A DNA stretch of 64,000 nt from JAYRZB01 sp041916675 (GCA_041916675.1 JAYRZB010000003.1:248001-312000); one strand, 5' to 3'. Numbered from the stretch's first letter, positions 14,759 to 21,938 are shown. A program made the numbers and translations. Notes: generated by a model from the sequence alone, not told the origin.

Positions 14759-15331
14759 TTGCGCTTTCTCATCCACCTGCTGGTCATGATCGTGGTCGCG
14801 CTCGGCGTGGGCTTTGGCCTGAGCTATTTCGCGCTCACCGACGGGCGACTGTTCGGCGCTTTGCGGGTGGGTCCGTGGGCAGCCTGGCCCGATGTCGGTG
14901 CGCCCGATCCCAACCCCTATACCAGCGCCTTCCTCTCGCGCACCGGCGCCCTGCAACTTGGCGCCAGCGAAGGCGTCGAATTCATCGCCTCGCACGACAG
15001 CGAGGGCCGCACCCTTGATCGTGCCTGCCAGTACACGCTGGCCGGCACCACGCCGGTTGCCACCTTCTGGACGCTGCAGGCCCTCGATGGCAACGGCACC
15101 AACATCGCCAGCCCCGGTACACCGCTCGAAATGCACAGCGCCCGCATCGTCCGGGCCGAAGATGGCTCGCTGCGCATCGGCGTCGGCACGGCGCTCGCGC
15201 CCTACAACTGGCTCGAAATCACCGGCACCGGCCCCTTCGTCCTCGCCCTCACCCTTTACGACACCTCGGTATTTTCCAGCGTCGGCTCAACCGTCCAGAC
15301 CCTGCCCTCGATCACGCGGAGCCAGTGCTGA
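14759..15331 (+). CDS. DUF1214 domain protein
   Basis: This 190-residue protein begins with a TTG directly after the PBP stop, so it is probably cotranscribed. One N-terminal transmembrane segment (FLIHLLVMIVVALGVGFGLS) anchors a periplasmic beta-rich domain. The DUF1214 signatures are YTSAFLSRTGALQLGASEGV, ASHDSEGRTLDRACQYTL, APYNWLEITGTGPFVLALTL and YDTSVFSS. It is followed by a DUF1254 gene with overlapping stop and start codons. The two domains often occur in one polypeptide; here they are separate proteins. Confidence 0.87.
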   Translation: MRFLIHLLVMIVVALGVGFGLSYFALTDGRLFGALRVGPWAAWPDVGAPDPNPYTSAFLSRTGALQLGASEGVEFIASHDSEGRTLDRACQYTLAGTTPVATFWTLQALDGNGTNIASPGTPLEMHSARIVRAEDGSLRIGVGTALAPYNWLEITGTGPFVLALTLYDTSVFSSVGSTVQTLPSITRSQC

Positions 15332-15876
15332 TGGCCCGTACCCTGATCTGGATCATTGCCGGCGCGGTGCTCGGCGCCATCATTCACCTCAGCGTCATCC
15401 TCGCGCTGCCCCCGCTCGCCACCCGCGATGTGTGGAGCAAGGTTACCGCGCTCAACGCCACCGATGCCGTCGCCGTGCTGCCCGAAGTCAAGGCCGGCCA
15501 GCCCAATCCGCTCCGGCTCGATCCGGGTCTTGCCTATGCGGTCTGCCAGGTTGATCTGCGCAAGGGCCCGGGCGTGGTCAGCGGCGTGCTGCCCCAGGGT
15601 TACTGGTCGCTGGCGGTCTATAACCGCGCCGGGGCCGTCATCTATTCCACCACCAATCGCGATGGCATCGGCCAGACGCTCGATCTGGGCATTTTCAACG
15701 CCGCCCAGACCCGCATGCTGGCCGAACAGCAGCTCGATATTGCCGAAGGCCTGCTGATCGTTGAGTCTGCCGCCGACGACGTCTTCGCCGTCATCCGCCT
15801 CGCCGTCCCCCACCCCATCATGCGCCCCCGCTTCGAAGCAGCGCTCAAAGACATCGTCTGCTCCAATATCGAGTGA
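15331..15876 (+). CDS. DUF1254 domain protein
   Basis: This 181-residue protein has an N-terminal membrane anchor (LIWIIAGAVLGAIIHLSVIL) and a periplasmic domain with DPGLAYAVCQVDLRKGPGVV, LPQGYWSLAVYNRAGAVIYS and a conserved EGLLIVESAADDVFAVIRL. It starts at the ATG that overlaps the preceding TGA. The DUF1214/DUF1254 pair behind a PBP1A gene suggests a cell-envelope role; the function is unknown. Confidence 0.85.
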   Translation: MARTLIWIIAGAVLGAIIHLSVILALPPLATRDVWSKVTALNATDAVAVLPEVKAGQPNPLRLDPGLAYAVCQVDLRKGPGVVSGVLPQGYWSLAVYNRAGAVIYSTTNRDGIGQTLDLGIFNAAQTRMLAEQQLDIAEGLLIVESAADDVFAVIRLAVPHPIMRPRFEAALKDIVCSNIE

Positions 15877-15989
15877 GGGGTGTCAGCCGCTACAACCAAC
15901 CGCGAGTTGGTGCCAATAGCCAACGCCCGGTCGTGCCAGACTGTCCGTGTCCCTAGAGGTACTGCGTTCTTTCGGCTCAGGCTTGGTCG

Positions 15990-16457
15990 CTATGACTTGG
16001 CTGGATCAATCTCCATTGTAATTCGGCCTGATCGGCTTGCGTACCAGCGCAGCGGAGGGTTGCGCCGGTCGAAAATGACCCACACAGGATCTCCCTCTGC
16101 GACCATGAAAGACGACACACGAAGGTCGCTTTCGAGCCAAAGCGTTATCTCCGGCAACACTCCAAAAATCGTCACCTCGGTCACTTTGTGGCCAACAAGG
16201 CCCGCAAAAGACGGCTGCCAAAGCGCTTCGTCACTCCAACAGCCACATTGAATTGTGACGCCCTGCTCGATGCGCCAGCCCCATTCAATCATGATGGAAA
16301 TCTCGCCGTCGGGCGCTCCAGCCTCGCCACTGGACCGCATCGTTGGAGTGAGCTGGCCGAGTTCCAGAAACAACGCCGACCCGTAGCCGCGCCAGACATA
16401 GGAGACCGTCATGCCCACGGCGGCGCGGCAAAGCTCTGAAAAATCATTCAAACTCAT
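15990..16457 (-). CDS. Hypothetical protein, 155 residues
   Basis: I do not recognise this protein. It begins MSLNDFSELCRAAVGMTVSY, has no signal peptide or membrane segment, and is rich in Trp and aromatic residues (IMIEWGWRIEQGV, CGCWSDEALWQPSF). The predicted pattern is alternating beta strands. Similar small soluble proteins are sometimes stand-alone immunity-type or DUF proteins, but nothing here proves that. It is convergent with the DUF1254 gene. Its upstream region (16458-16578) is moderately AT-rich. Confidence 0.6.
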   Translation of the reverse strand: MSLNDFSELCRAAVGMTVSYVWRGYGSALFLELGQLTPTMRSSGEAGAPDGEISIMIEWGWRIEQGVTIQCGCWSDEALWQPSFAGLVGHKVTEVTIFGVLPEITLWLESDLRVSSFMVAEGDPVWVIFDRRNPPLRWYASRSGRITMEIDPAKS

Positions 16458-16578
16458 GGCTGAATATGCAATGATATTATAAGCTTAGCAAGCATCATGC
16501 TTCACTAATCACCTGCGCTGTGCCTGAACAAACGCCATCACCCGTGGGTCGGTGAAATCCTCTACCTCCCGCCCACGA

Positions 16579-16606
16579 AAAAGAGGCGCCGCACGGGCGC
16601 CCCTCT
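16579..16606 (-). terminator. Terminator of the Pro/Trp-rich secreted protein gene
   Basis: On the minus strand a GC-rich stem (GGCGCC...GGCGCC with a flanking AGA/TCT pair and a small bulge) is followed by TTTTTC, just after the stop at 16612. Confidence 0.7.
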
Positions 16607-16611
16607 CAGTG

Positions 16612-17019
16612 TCAGCCGGCAAAGCCCTGCCGGGTCATCTCCTCCATCATCCCGGCGCGCGGGTCGATGGGGCCCCAGGGGTCCCAGGGATCGACCGGAT
16701 CAACCGGCACCACGGGGACGATCGGCACCACCGGGATCACCGGCACCCACTTCCAGCCCCACTTGGCCAGCTTCTCGGCCAGCATGCGCTCAAGGGCATG
16801 GTCGGCGAGGCAGTAGGCGGTGCCCTGCCATTCCGGGCAAACCGGCGGGCAGGCGATCAGGCCGCCGGCCACGCGCGGATCGGGGCACCAGGGCGGCACC
16901 AGCTTCCAGCCCGCAGTGGGCGTTTCGGGCAGAACCGGGGCGGGCGTCAGGGCCAGCGCCGGGGCCGCGGTCAGCAGCGTCAGGGTGGCGACGGCGGCAA
17001 TCTTTTTCAAATTCAACAT
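16612..17019 (-). CDS. Secreted Pro/Trp-rich protein, 135 residues, unknown
   Basis: This protein begins MLNLKKIAAVATLTLLTAAP, a clear signal peptide with cleavage after ALA. The mature part is rich in Pro, Trp and Val: WKLVPPWCPDPRVAGG, CPPVCPEWQGTAYCLADHAL, then a striking VPVIPVVPIVPVVPVDPVDP repeat leading into WDPWGPIDP. Four Cys are present. The ATG at 17019 is preceded by GGAGA at proper spacing. The gene is divergent from an HTH-protein gene and has a terminator. A smaller secreted protein of similar composition is encoded on the other side of that regulator. Confidence 0.75.
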   Translation of the reverse strand: MLNLKKIAAVATLTLLTAAPALALTPAPVLPETPTAGWKLVPPWCPDPRVAGGLIACPPVCPEWQGTAYCLADHALERMLAEKLAKWGWKWVPVIPVVPIVPVVPVDPVDPWDPWGPIDPRAGMMEEMTRQGFAG

Positions 17020-17182
17020 CTTGGTCTCCATGTCGGGCCTGCAGCGGGCCGGTCACGAGTTCGACTTATTCGGCTCCAACAGTGCTGCGATCTGTCGGAC
17101 GGGTCCACAATGAGGGCGACCCTTTCGACAGTCAGGCGGCCAAAACCGTCGAAACAGGGGGAAAACGGGGAGACCATTCATC

Positions 17183-18151
17183 ATGATTATCTGGGACCAC
17201 CTGGCCCTTGCCGCAGCACGCGCGGCGCACTACACGCACGATGAAATGCGCGCCGCCGCCTCGATGGGCAGCGAGGCCATCTACAAAATCGAGTCCGCAC
17301 CATCCGAGGACAATCAGCCGACCCGGGCCAGCCTCGTAAAATTCTGCACCACCCTTGGGCTCGATCCGGCCGACTATATCCTTGGTCCCGGCACACCGGT
17401 GCTTGAGCTCGACGTGCCCGACAAGATCGACCTGCGCACCCGCCTGCACCCGATCCGCGATAACGACACCTGGAAGCACGCGCGCACCTTTGTTTCGATG
17501 ATGCCGGCGCGCATCCGGGCGCGCAAACTCATCGGCAAGCCGGTCACGCTCCGCGCGCTCTGGCTCACCTTTGCCCCCATTCCACTGCCCGGCAAGGCCG
17601 ATGGCCTGTTTGTCGAAGGCCACCGTTTCGATGGCAAATGGCGGGTCAGCCTCGACCCTGCCAATGGCCGCCGTTCCGATGGCATCAACAATCCCGAGGC
17701 CGATCCGCGCACCGATGATGAGGTCTGGATGGGCCTGCTCGACCGCAAGGACGGTCCGGCCACCATCGTCGGCATTACCCTTGCGCCCGGCGAACTGTTT
17801 GAGAGCCAGGTCATGTTCGATGCCGGCGAGCAGCAGGCGCCGGTCTGGTCGCAACTCGTCGAGCATTTTTCAACGCACTCACCTGATCTGCTTGCAAACC
17901 TGCATGTCGATTACGATGTCGAAGGCAGAAAGGGATCGCAGATCTTGCATTTTTCCGTCCCGGGCGCCCAGGTTCACGCCCTGATCAAAGAGGCCAAGAC
18001 AACCCTGGCCAAGCTATTCGAGGAGTATCAGACCGGCCTTAGGGCGGGCGGGCCGAAGAATCCCCGGATCGAAAAGCGGCTGCACCAGTTCAGCGCACCG
18101 CACCCTGCCATGCTTCAACCCTTTGTTTCAGGTGGTAAATATGATCGCTAG
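17183..18151 (+). CDS. HTH (XRE-like) protein with unknown C-terminal domain
   Basis: This 322-residue protein opens with an XRE-like helix-turn-helix (about residues 5-70): LALAAARAAHYTHDEMRAAA, then GSEAIYKIESA and RASLVKFCTTLGLDPADYI. The remaining 250 residues are soluble and unknown to me. Conspicuous parts are KPVTLRALWLTFAPIPLPGK, VEGHRFDGKWRVSLDPANGR and DDEVWMGLLDRKDGPATIVG. It overlaps the next gene by 11 bp and is divergent from another small secreted protein, so it may control both. Confidence 0.65.
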   Translation: MIIWDHLALAAARAAHYTHDEMRAAASMGSEAIYKIESAPSEDNQPTRASLVKFCTTLGLDPADYILGPGTPVLELDVPDKIDLRTRLHPIRDNDTWKHARTFVSMMPARIRARKLIGKPVTLRALWLTFAPIPLPGKADGLFVEGHRFDGKWRVSLDPANGRRSDGINNPEADPRTDDEVWMGLLDRKDGPATIVGITLAPGELFESQVMFDAGEQQAPVWSQLVEHFSTHSPDLLANLHVDYDVEGRKGSQILHFSVPGAQVHALIKEAKTTLAKLFEEYQTGLRAGGPKNPRIEKRLHQFSAPHPAMLQPFVSGGKYDR

Positions 18152-18509
18152 AACATTCCTGACTGCCGCGGTTTTCGTCGGCTCTCTCACCGCCGCCCAC
18201 GCCTCGGGCTTTGGTGTCGATCCCATCATCACCGGGATCGGCCCCTATGCGCCCCCCATCGTCATCGGTCCCTATACTCCACCCATCTGGGTCGGCCCCT
18301 GCCCCGAACTGGGCGAATGCCCCACCCCCTGGGGCAAGGAGACCGAACCCTCCGCCGTCGCTTCGTCCGAACCCGGCTACTGGATCATGGAGTCTGCGCT
18401 GCCCTTCGACGGCCTTGCCCCTGCCCGCAAGATCATCACCATCGATCCCGCCTGGCAGTTCAGCGCCGGTTCAATCTGGGTTCAAGAACCGGGAGCCGAG
18501 CTCAACTAA
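18141..18509 (+). CDS. Small secreted Pro-rich protein, 122 residues, unknown
   Basis: This protein starts MIARTFLTAAVFVGSLTAAHA, a good signal peptide. The mature part begins with Pro/Ile/Gly-rich repeats (VDPIITGIGPYAPPIVIGP, YTPPIWVGPCPELGECPTPW) and ends with a more ordered APARKIITIDPAWQFSAGS segment. It overlaps the HTH gene by 11 bp. The last 30 or so codons and the downstream repeat are duplicated at 20683-21153. Composition resembles the secreted protein at 16612-17019, though I see no real alignment. Confidence 0.72.
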   Translation: MIARTFLTAAVFVGSLTAAHASGFGVDPIITGIGPYAPPIVIGPYTPPIWVGPCPELGECPTPWGKETEPSAVASSEPGYWIMESALPFDGLAPARKIITIDPAWQFSAGSIWVQEPGAELN

Positions 18510-18773
18510 CCCCACGCAGCGGGGAGTGCTCACATTGAACTGCCGGTGGCTCCCCTCACCCCCACCCCATCCCTCCCCGCAAGGGGGAGGGAGGACTTTC
18601 GGCACGGCGTGAGTGTCTCCTCCCCCTTCCAGGGGGAGGATCAAGGTGGGGGTTCGGCGCTCGCCAAATAAGCAGTCCCCGCGCAGCGCAGCCCCACCCG
18701 CGCTGCCCTCACCCAACCTTCGTCACCCCCAGATACCGCACCACCAGTCCCGCACGCGGCTGGCGCAGTTCGA
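18417..18773. repeat. Composite segmental duplication, left copy
   Basis: This segment carries the 3' end of the secreted-protein gene, one GC-rich repeat unit, and the 3' end of a lost minus-strand gene (18709-18774). It is matched by 20683-21153, which has an extra repeat unit. The two copies flank the AT-rich island in direct orientation. Homology stops abruptly at CAGTTCGAC. Confidence 0.85.
18520..18665. repeat. GC-rich dispersed repeat unit
   Basis: One unit of the family at 1989-2430, 5689-5845 and 20785-21045, with the same blocks GTGCTCACATTGAACT, CCGGTGGCTCCCCTCACCCC and GGATCAAGGTGGGGG. It directly follows the secreted-protein gene. Confidence 0.8.
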
Positions 18774-18774
18774 C
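18709..18774 (-). pseudogene. 3' fragment of an unknown gene, copy 1
   Basis: On the minus strand this encodes 21 codons ending in a stop, VELRQPRAGLVVRYLGVTKV then G. The same C-terminus, with two substitutions and one extra residue, is encoded at 21085-21186. Both copies keep the frame. The rest of the gene is missing here because the AT-rich island begins at this point. I do not recognise the parent gene. Confidence 0.55.
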
Positions 18775-18786
18775 AGGAGGGGTGAT

Positions 18787-18870
18787 ATGGTCAGATTTGA
18801 CTCATTCTATATGTTCTTGCGTGCCCAATTCTTAGTGGTCACAAACGGAAAATTGGCACATTGCGAGTAA
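18787..18870 (+). CDS. Candidate 27-residue small protein or leader peptide
   Basis: An ATG at 18787 is preceded at 6 nt by a perfect AGGAGG (18775-18780) and reads MVRFDSFYMFLRAQFLVVTN plus seven more residues to a TAA. It sits at the very start of the AT-rich island and 29 bp before the first island gene. The excellent ribosome-binding site is the main support, and it lies at the edge of the duplicated segment. It could be a leader peptide of the following gene or non-functional. Confidence 0.35.
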   Translation: MVRFDSFYMFLRAQFLVVTNGKLAHCE

Positions 18871-18899
18871 GTGCGTCATTCTTGCCTGCCACCAATTCA

Positions 18900-19577
18900 A
18901 TGCCTTTCCAGACCTCAGTCATCCATTTGAGCAAACTTATAGTTTTCGGGACCATTTTACTGCTGGGCGTGATGGGGGCTTATATGATTGGCCCGCTTTA
19001 CGCATCGACGCGTTTTGTTGTTACTGCGACCCTGATGTACAAAGGCGCCGCTCATAAGGCCCAAGCTGTGTGGCAACTTGAAACTGCCCGCGAATTTGGC
19101 CTGGGTTCATCATCCCCCCAATCCTTCTTCAATAAGATACGTGGCGAAGCTCTCAGATTTTCGTTGCCCGATGGAACTACGATACTAGCCCTGCGCAGAT
19201 TCAAGAACGACTTCTCATCTAATGGATTAGGAGGATTTCCAAATGAGTGCATCGGAGATAGCAAGGATTCCCGCGAATATTTGAACAATATAGGAAAATC
19301 AGATTTTGATTGCTATTTTCAGAGGCCCTTTCTTCATCTTATATATTCCCCTCCGGCCACCAATTCTGTTCCTGATAATTTTAATGAAGTTGACTACAAT
19401 ATTATATACATATCCTCATTGCATATAAAATCAACAAATAACTCAATAACGAACAACATTAGGTCAATGTATCCATGGCTCAGCAAATATAAACCGGACT
19501 TTGACTTAACTTCTGGACGCTATCGCGTTGGTATACATCGTCATCACTACTACGTTCGTGATTTTACCACTGAATAA
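18900..19577 (+). CDS. Membrane-anchored island protein A (unknown, paralog of B)
   Basis: This 225-residue protein has one N-terminal transmembrane segment (LIVFGTILLLGVMGAYMIGP) and a large extracytoplasmic part. It shares motifs in order with the next gene: GP-Y-S--FV-T after the membrane, A-VW about 20 residues later, GEAL-F---DG---ALRR, GGF with a following Cys, F-C, PW and YV-DFTT at the C-terminus. I know no family. The gene is markedly AT-rich compared with its surroundings, which suggests recent transfer. The ATG at 18900 is preferred over an upstream TTG. Confidence 0.65.
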   Translation: MPFQTSVIHLSKLIVFGTILLLGVMGAYMIGPLYASTRFVVTATLMYKGAAHKAQAVWQLETAREFGLGSSSPQSFFNKIRGEALRFSLPDGTTILALRRFKNDFSSNGLGGFPNECIGDSKDSREYLNNIGKSDFDCYFQRPFLHLIYSPPATNSVPDNFNEVDYNIIYISSLHIKSTNNSITNNIRSMYPWLSKYKPDFDLTSGRYRVGIHRHHYYVRDFTTE

Positions 19578-19720
19578 TATTTAGCGTATTTCTTTGCAAT
19601 ATCCACTCGAAATTCTATAATCTTCGACCTCTTTGGATTTGCCGAAGGTGAGTTTGTTAAAATCTTGTGGCGCTTGTTATACCAGCCACGCGCCTCTGGA
19701 CTTTGCGGAAACCTGTCACA

Positions 19721-20377
19721 ATGAAGCGCGCACTCGCAATCGTCGTTACTACCTCACTAGCAACAATGGCGATTATTTGGCTCACCTTTGGGCCCACGTA
19801 TGTATCACGCAACTTTGTTATTACAATGCAGATCGCATACAGTGGGGATTACTACACATCGTCCAGTGTTTGGAATGTCAGCAACGCCTTGTCTCTATCT
19901 TTTTATTCCGCTGGCGCAACAAATCGCAATATTTTTAAAGGTGAAGCGCTTGTCTTCGATATAAAAGATGGTCAAAGGCTAATTGCTCTCAGGCGCAGGT
20001 CTCTAAGTGCGAAAGTAGGCGGGTTCTCTGGTCTTCTGAATCAGTGCCTGCCTCCTTCAAGAGACGATCGTGCGTATATGATCAACCTCATGGTGACGCC
20101 CTTTGACTGCACCGTGAGGCCCATGCAGTTTGCAATAATTCGTTTCCCTAAGCCAGATTCAACCGGTCGACTAATCGTTGAACCCATTGCCGACCAAGTC
20201 GCAACTGTGACTTCAATACGAATATCCGCAACAAATGAAGCCGTGTCATATGTCATGCGAGATTTAATACCCTGGATGGCGGACAAACCTGTCAAATTTG
20301 ACATAACAGACAACCGATTTCGTGGGTCTTACAGGTGGGATCATTTTTACGTTTCAGATTTTACCACCGGCCAGTAA
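19721..20377 (+). CDS. Membrane-anchored island protein B (unknown, paralog of A)
   Basis: This 218-residue protein begins MKRALAIVVTTSLATMAIIW, one transmembrane helix, then GPTYVSRNFVITMQIAYSGD. It aligns with protein A throughout (RGEALRF...LALRR against KGEALVF...IALRR; YYVRDFTTE against FYVSDFTTGQ) at perhaps a quarter identity, so the pair arose by an old duplication. Conserved Cys residues (LLNQCLPPS, PFDCTV) could form a disulfide outside the cytoplasm. Codon use is AT-rich. No function can be assigned. Confidence 0.65.
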   Translation: MKRALAIVVTTSLATMAIIWLTFGPTYVSRNFVITMQIAYSGDYYTSSSVWNVSNALSLSFYSAGATNRNIFKGEALVFDIKDGQRLIALRRRSLSAKVGGFSGLLNQCLPPSRDDRAYMINLMVTPFDCTVRPMQFAIIRFPKPDSTGRLIVEPIADQVATVTSIRISATNEAVSYVMRDLIPWMADKPVKFDITDNRFRGSYRWDHFYVSDFTTGQ

Positions 20378-20426
20378 ATATTTTTGTGTCACGGGATGAC
20401 TTTATTGATTGCCGAGTATTGTCTTT

Positions 20427-20582
20427 ATGCAAACTCAGAATCGCACGCCAAACGGCAGTGACGTCGCAGTTCCGTGTGGCGCTGAACTAATTGAATCGAT
20501 TGAATCATCGTTCGGCTTCAGCGCGACCGCATATAAAATGGACGGTCAAATCAAGCCGCCATTAGAGGAACAAACCAGCTGA
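20427..20582 (+). CDS. Candidate 51-residue small protein in the island
   Basis: An open frame starting MQTQNRTPNGSDVAVPCGAE continues through LIESIESSFGFSATAYKMDG and ends QTS-stop. It has no membrane segment. No strong ribosome-binding site is visible, so this is a weak call. It lies 49 bp after island gene B and before the right-hand duplicated segment. It may be the start of a truncated gene. Confidence 0.3.
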   Translation: MQTQNRTPNGSDVAVPCGAELIESIESSFGFSATAYKMDGQIKPPLEEQTS

Positions 20583-20682
20583 CCTTTGGATATCCATTCT
20601 TTGGCTGGTAGCCTGGCGGGCTATGTGGCTGCCTTATACCAGATGCCCGCCCAAACCTTGGATCACATGCCATTCACCGCTC

Positions 20683-20775
20683 GCCCCGACCCGCAAGATC
20701 ATCACCATAGATCCGGCTTGGCAGTTCAACGCCGGTTCAATCTGGGTTCAAGAACTGGGAGCCAAGCTCAACTAA
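20683..20775 (+). pseudogene. 3' fragment of the secreted Pro-rich protein gene
   Basis: This fragment encodes APTRKIITIDPAWQFNAGS then IWVQELGAKLN and a stop, matching the C-terminus of the protein at 18141-18509 with only four substitutions. No start or signal peptide precedes it. It is the left end of the right-hand duplicated segment. The frame is intact, so the duplication may be recent or the copies may recombine. Confidence 0.8.
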
Positions 20776-20784
20776 CCCCGCGCA

Positions 20785-21045
20785 GCGCGGAGTGCTCACA
20801 TTGGACTGCCGGTGGCTCCCCTCACCCCCACCCCATCCCCCTCCGCAAGGGGGAGGGAGGACTTTCGGCACGGCTTGCGTGTCTCCTCCCCCTTCCAGGG
20901 GGGAGTGTTCACATCGGACTGCCGGTGGCTCCCCACACCCCCACCCCATCCCTCCCCCTCAAGAGGGAGGGAGCCCGTGTTTCACGGCTTGCGTGTTTCC
21001 TCCCCCGCAAGGGGGAGGATCAAGGTGGGGGTGTGTGCGCTCCAA
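20785..21045. repeat. Two tandem GC-rich dispersed repeat units
   Basis: Two units of the dispersed family in direct tandem (about 20785-20899 and 20900-21045). Each has the GTGTTCACAT.GGACTGCC start, the CCGGTGGCTCCCC block and paired C-run/G-run stems. Confidence 0.8.
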
Positions 21046-21084
21046 ACAAACAGTCCCCGCGCAGCACCCCACCCCGAGCTGCCC

Positions 21085-21186
21085 TCACCCCACCTTTGTC
21101 AGCCACCCTCGATACCTCGCCACCAACCCCGCGCGCGGCTGGCGCAGTTCGACCTTGAAACGGACGCCGTACCAAGCGATGTGAGC
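21085..21186 (-). pseudogene. 3' fragment of an unknown gene, copy 2
   Basis: On the minus strand about 33 codons read AHIAWYGVRFKVELRQPRAG and then LVARYRGWLTKVG and a stop. The last 22 codons match the fragment at 18709-18774. It lies directly downstream of the GntR gene stop with no start codon of its own. The parent family is unknown to me. Confidence 0.5.
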
Positions 21187-21190
21187 CCCC

Positions 21191-21886
21191 CTAAAACATC
21201 CCCATGTGGCGCTGCAGGGCGGCGGTGAAGTGGGCCTGCAGGGCGGCTGTGGCTTTTTCCGGGTTGCGCTCGCGGCAGGCGAGGATGATTTCCATGTGCT
21301 CGCGCAATGAGCGCTGGGCCAGTGGCGCCGTCAGCTTGCGATCGAGCCGCACCAGCCGCAGGTAGTTGTGCATGCGCTTGTAGCTGGTTTCGATCAGCGG
21401 GTTGTTCAGGCTGGCGATAATGGCGTTGTGCAGCACCAGTTCGAGCGCCTCGATCTCGGCCCGCGCCGCATCGGTCAGCCCGTCCTTTTCGATCGCCTCC
21501 ATCACCTGCCGGTGGCGCCTTTCGGTTTCGGCCAGTTCCTCATCGTCGGCGGTTTCGGCATAGACCGCCACTGCGGCGCGTTCGAGGATGGCGCGGAACT
21601 GGTAAGTCGAGCGCGTCAGTTCCAGCCCCGGCTTGACGAACTGGATGCCCGAACGCGGGTGAATGGTCAGAACCCCTTCCGTCTCAAGGATTTTCAGGGC
21701 ATCGCGCAGCGGCGCCACCGGAATGCCCAGCAGTTTCACCAGGTCGTTCTGCGACACGAAGGCCCCCGCCGGCAGGCGGCGGGCGAACAGGTTTTCGAGG
21801 ATCAGCGTATAGGCCGTATCGCTCAGCCGTCCGCTTCCGCGCGCATCGCCGGCCTTGGCCACAGCCGAATTCTGATCGTCAGGCAC
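21191..21886 (-). CDS. GntR family transcriptional regulator (FCD/FadR subfamily)
   Basis: This 231-residue regulator has an N-terminal winged helix (about 20-85: YTLILENLFARRLPAGAFVS, LVKLLGIPVAPLRDALKILE, GVLTIHPRSGIQFV). An FCD ligand domain follows, with typical metal-binding positions in ELVLHNAIIASLNN and LREHMEIILAC. It is divergent from the enolase-superfamily gene. The 83-bp gap contains a perfect 16-bp palindrome, so it probably represses the neighbouring operon and itself until a sugar-acid-like effector binds. Confidence 0.9.
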   Translation of the reverse strand: MPDDQNSAVAKAGDARGSGRLSDTAYTLILENLFARRLPAGAFVSQNDLVKLLGIPVAPLRDALKILETEGVLTIHPRSGIQFVKPGLELTRSTYQFRAILERAAVAVYAETADDEELAETERRHRQVMEAIEKDGLTDAARAEIEALELVLHNAIIASLNNPLIETSYKRMHNYLRLVRLDRKLTAPLAQRSLREHMEIILACRERNPEKATAALQAHFTAALQRHMGMF

Positions 21887-21922
21887 TTGCGCCCTCCCCG
21901 TTACTGGTCTATTACACTTTCA

Positions 21923-21938
21923 ATCTGATATATCAGAT
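21923..21938. promoter_or_regulatory. Perfect 16-bp palindrome, likely GntR operator
   Basis: ATCTGATATATCAGAT is fully self-complementary and lies between the divergent GntR gene (start 21886) and the enolase-superfamily gene (start 21970), 32 bp before the latter. FadR-type GntR regulators bind short palindromes of this kind. Confidence 0.7.

Larger units (their letters stand above)
20683..21153. repeat. Composite segmental duplication, right copy
   Basis: Right-hand direct copy of 18417-18773. It is about 110 bp longer because it carries two GC-rich repeat units instead of one. The region 20378-21190 between genes therefore holds a candidate small frame, this duplication and the remnant of a minus-strand gene. 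Confidence 0.85.

Noticed and set aside
12566..15136. A very long open frame (856 codons) on the minus strand opposite the PBP gene
   Set aside because: It lies antisense to a clearly conserved PBP gene and has a repetitive Gly/Asp/His composition, as expected from the mirrored codon bias of GC-rich DNA.
16005..16030. TTGGCTGGATCAA near the end of the 155-residue protein gene, FNR-like at first sight
   Set aside because: The spacer between TTG and CAA is 7 instead of 8 bases and the site lies inside a coding region.
16503..16575. Minus-strand codons reading EVEDFTDPRVMAFVQAQRR before a stop
   Set aside because: It looks like a protein C-terminus but has no start and runs into the terminator of the next gene. 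I could not support it as a gene or pseudogene.
19633..19938. A 101-codon frame starting MDLPKVSLLKSC
   Set aside because: It overlaps island gene B in another frame; gene B has the paralog evidence.
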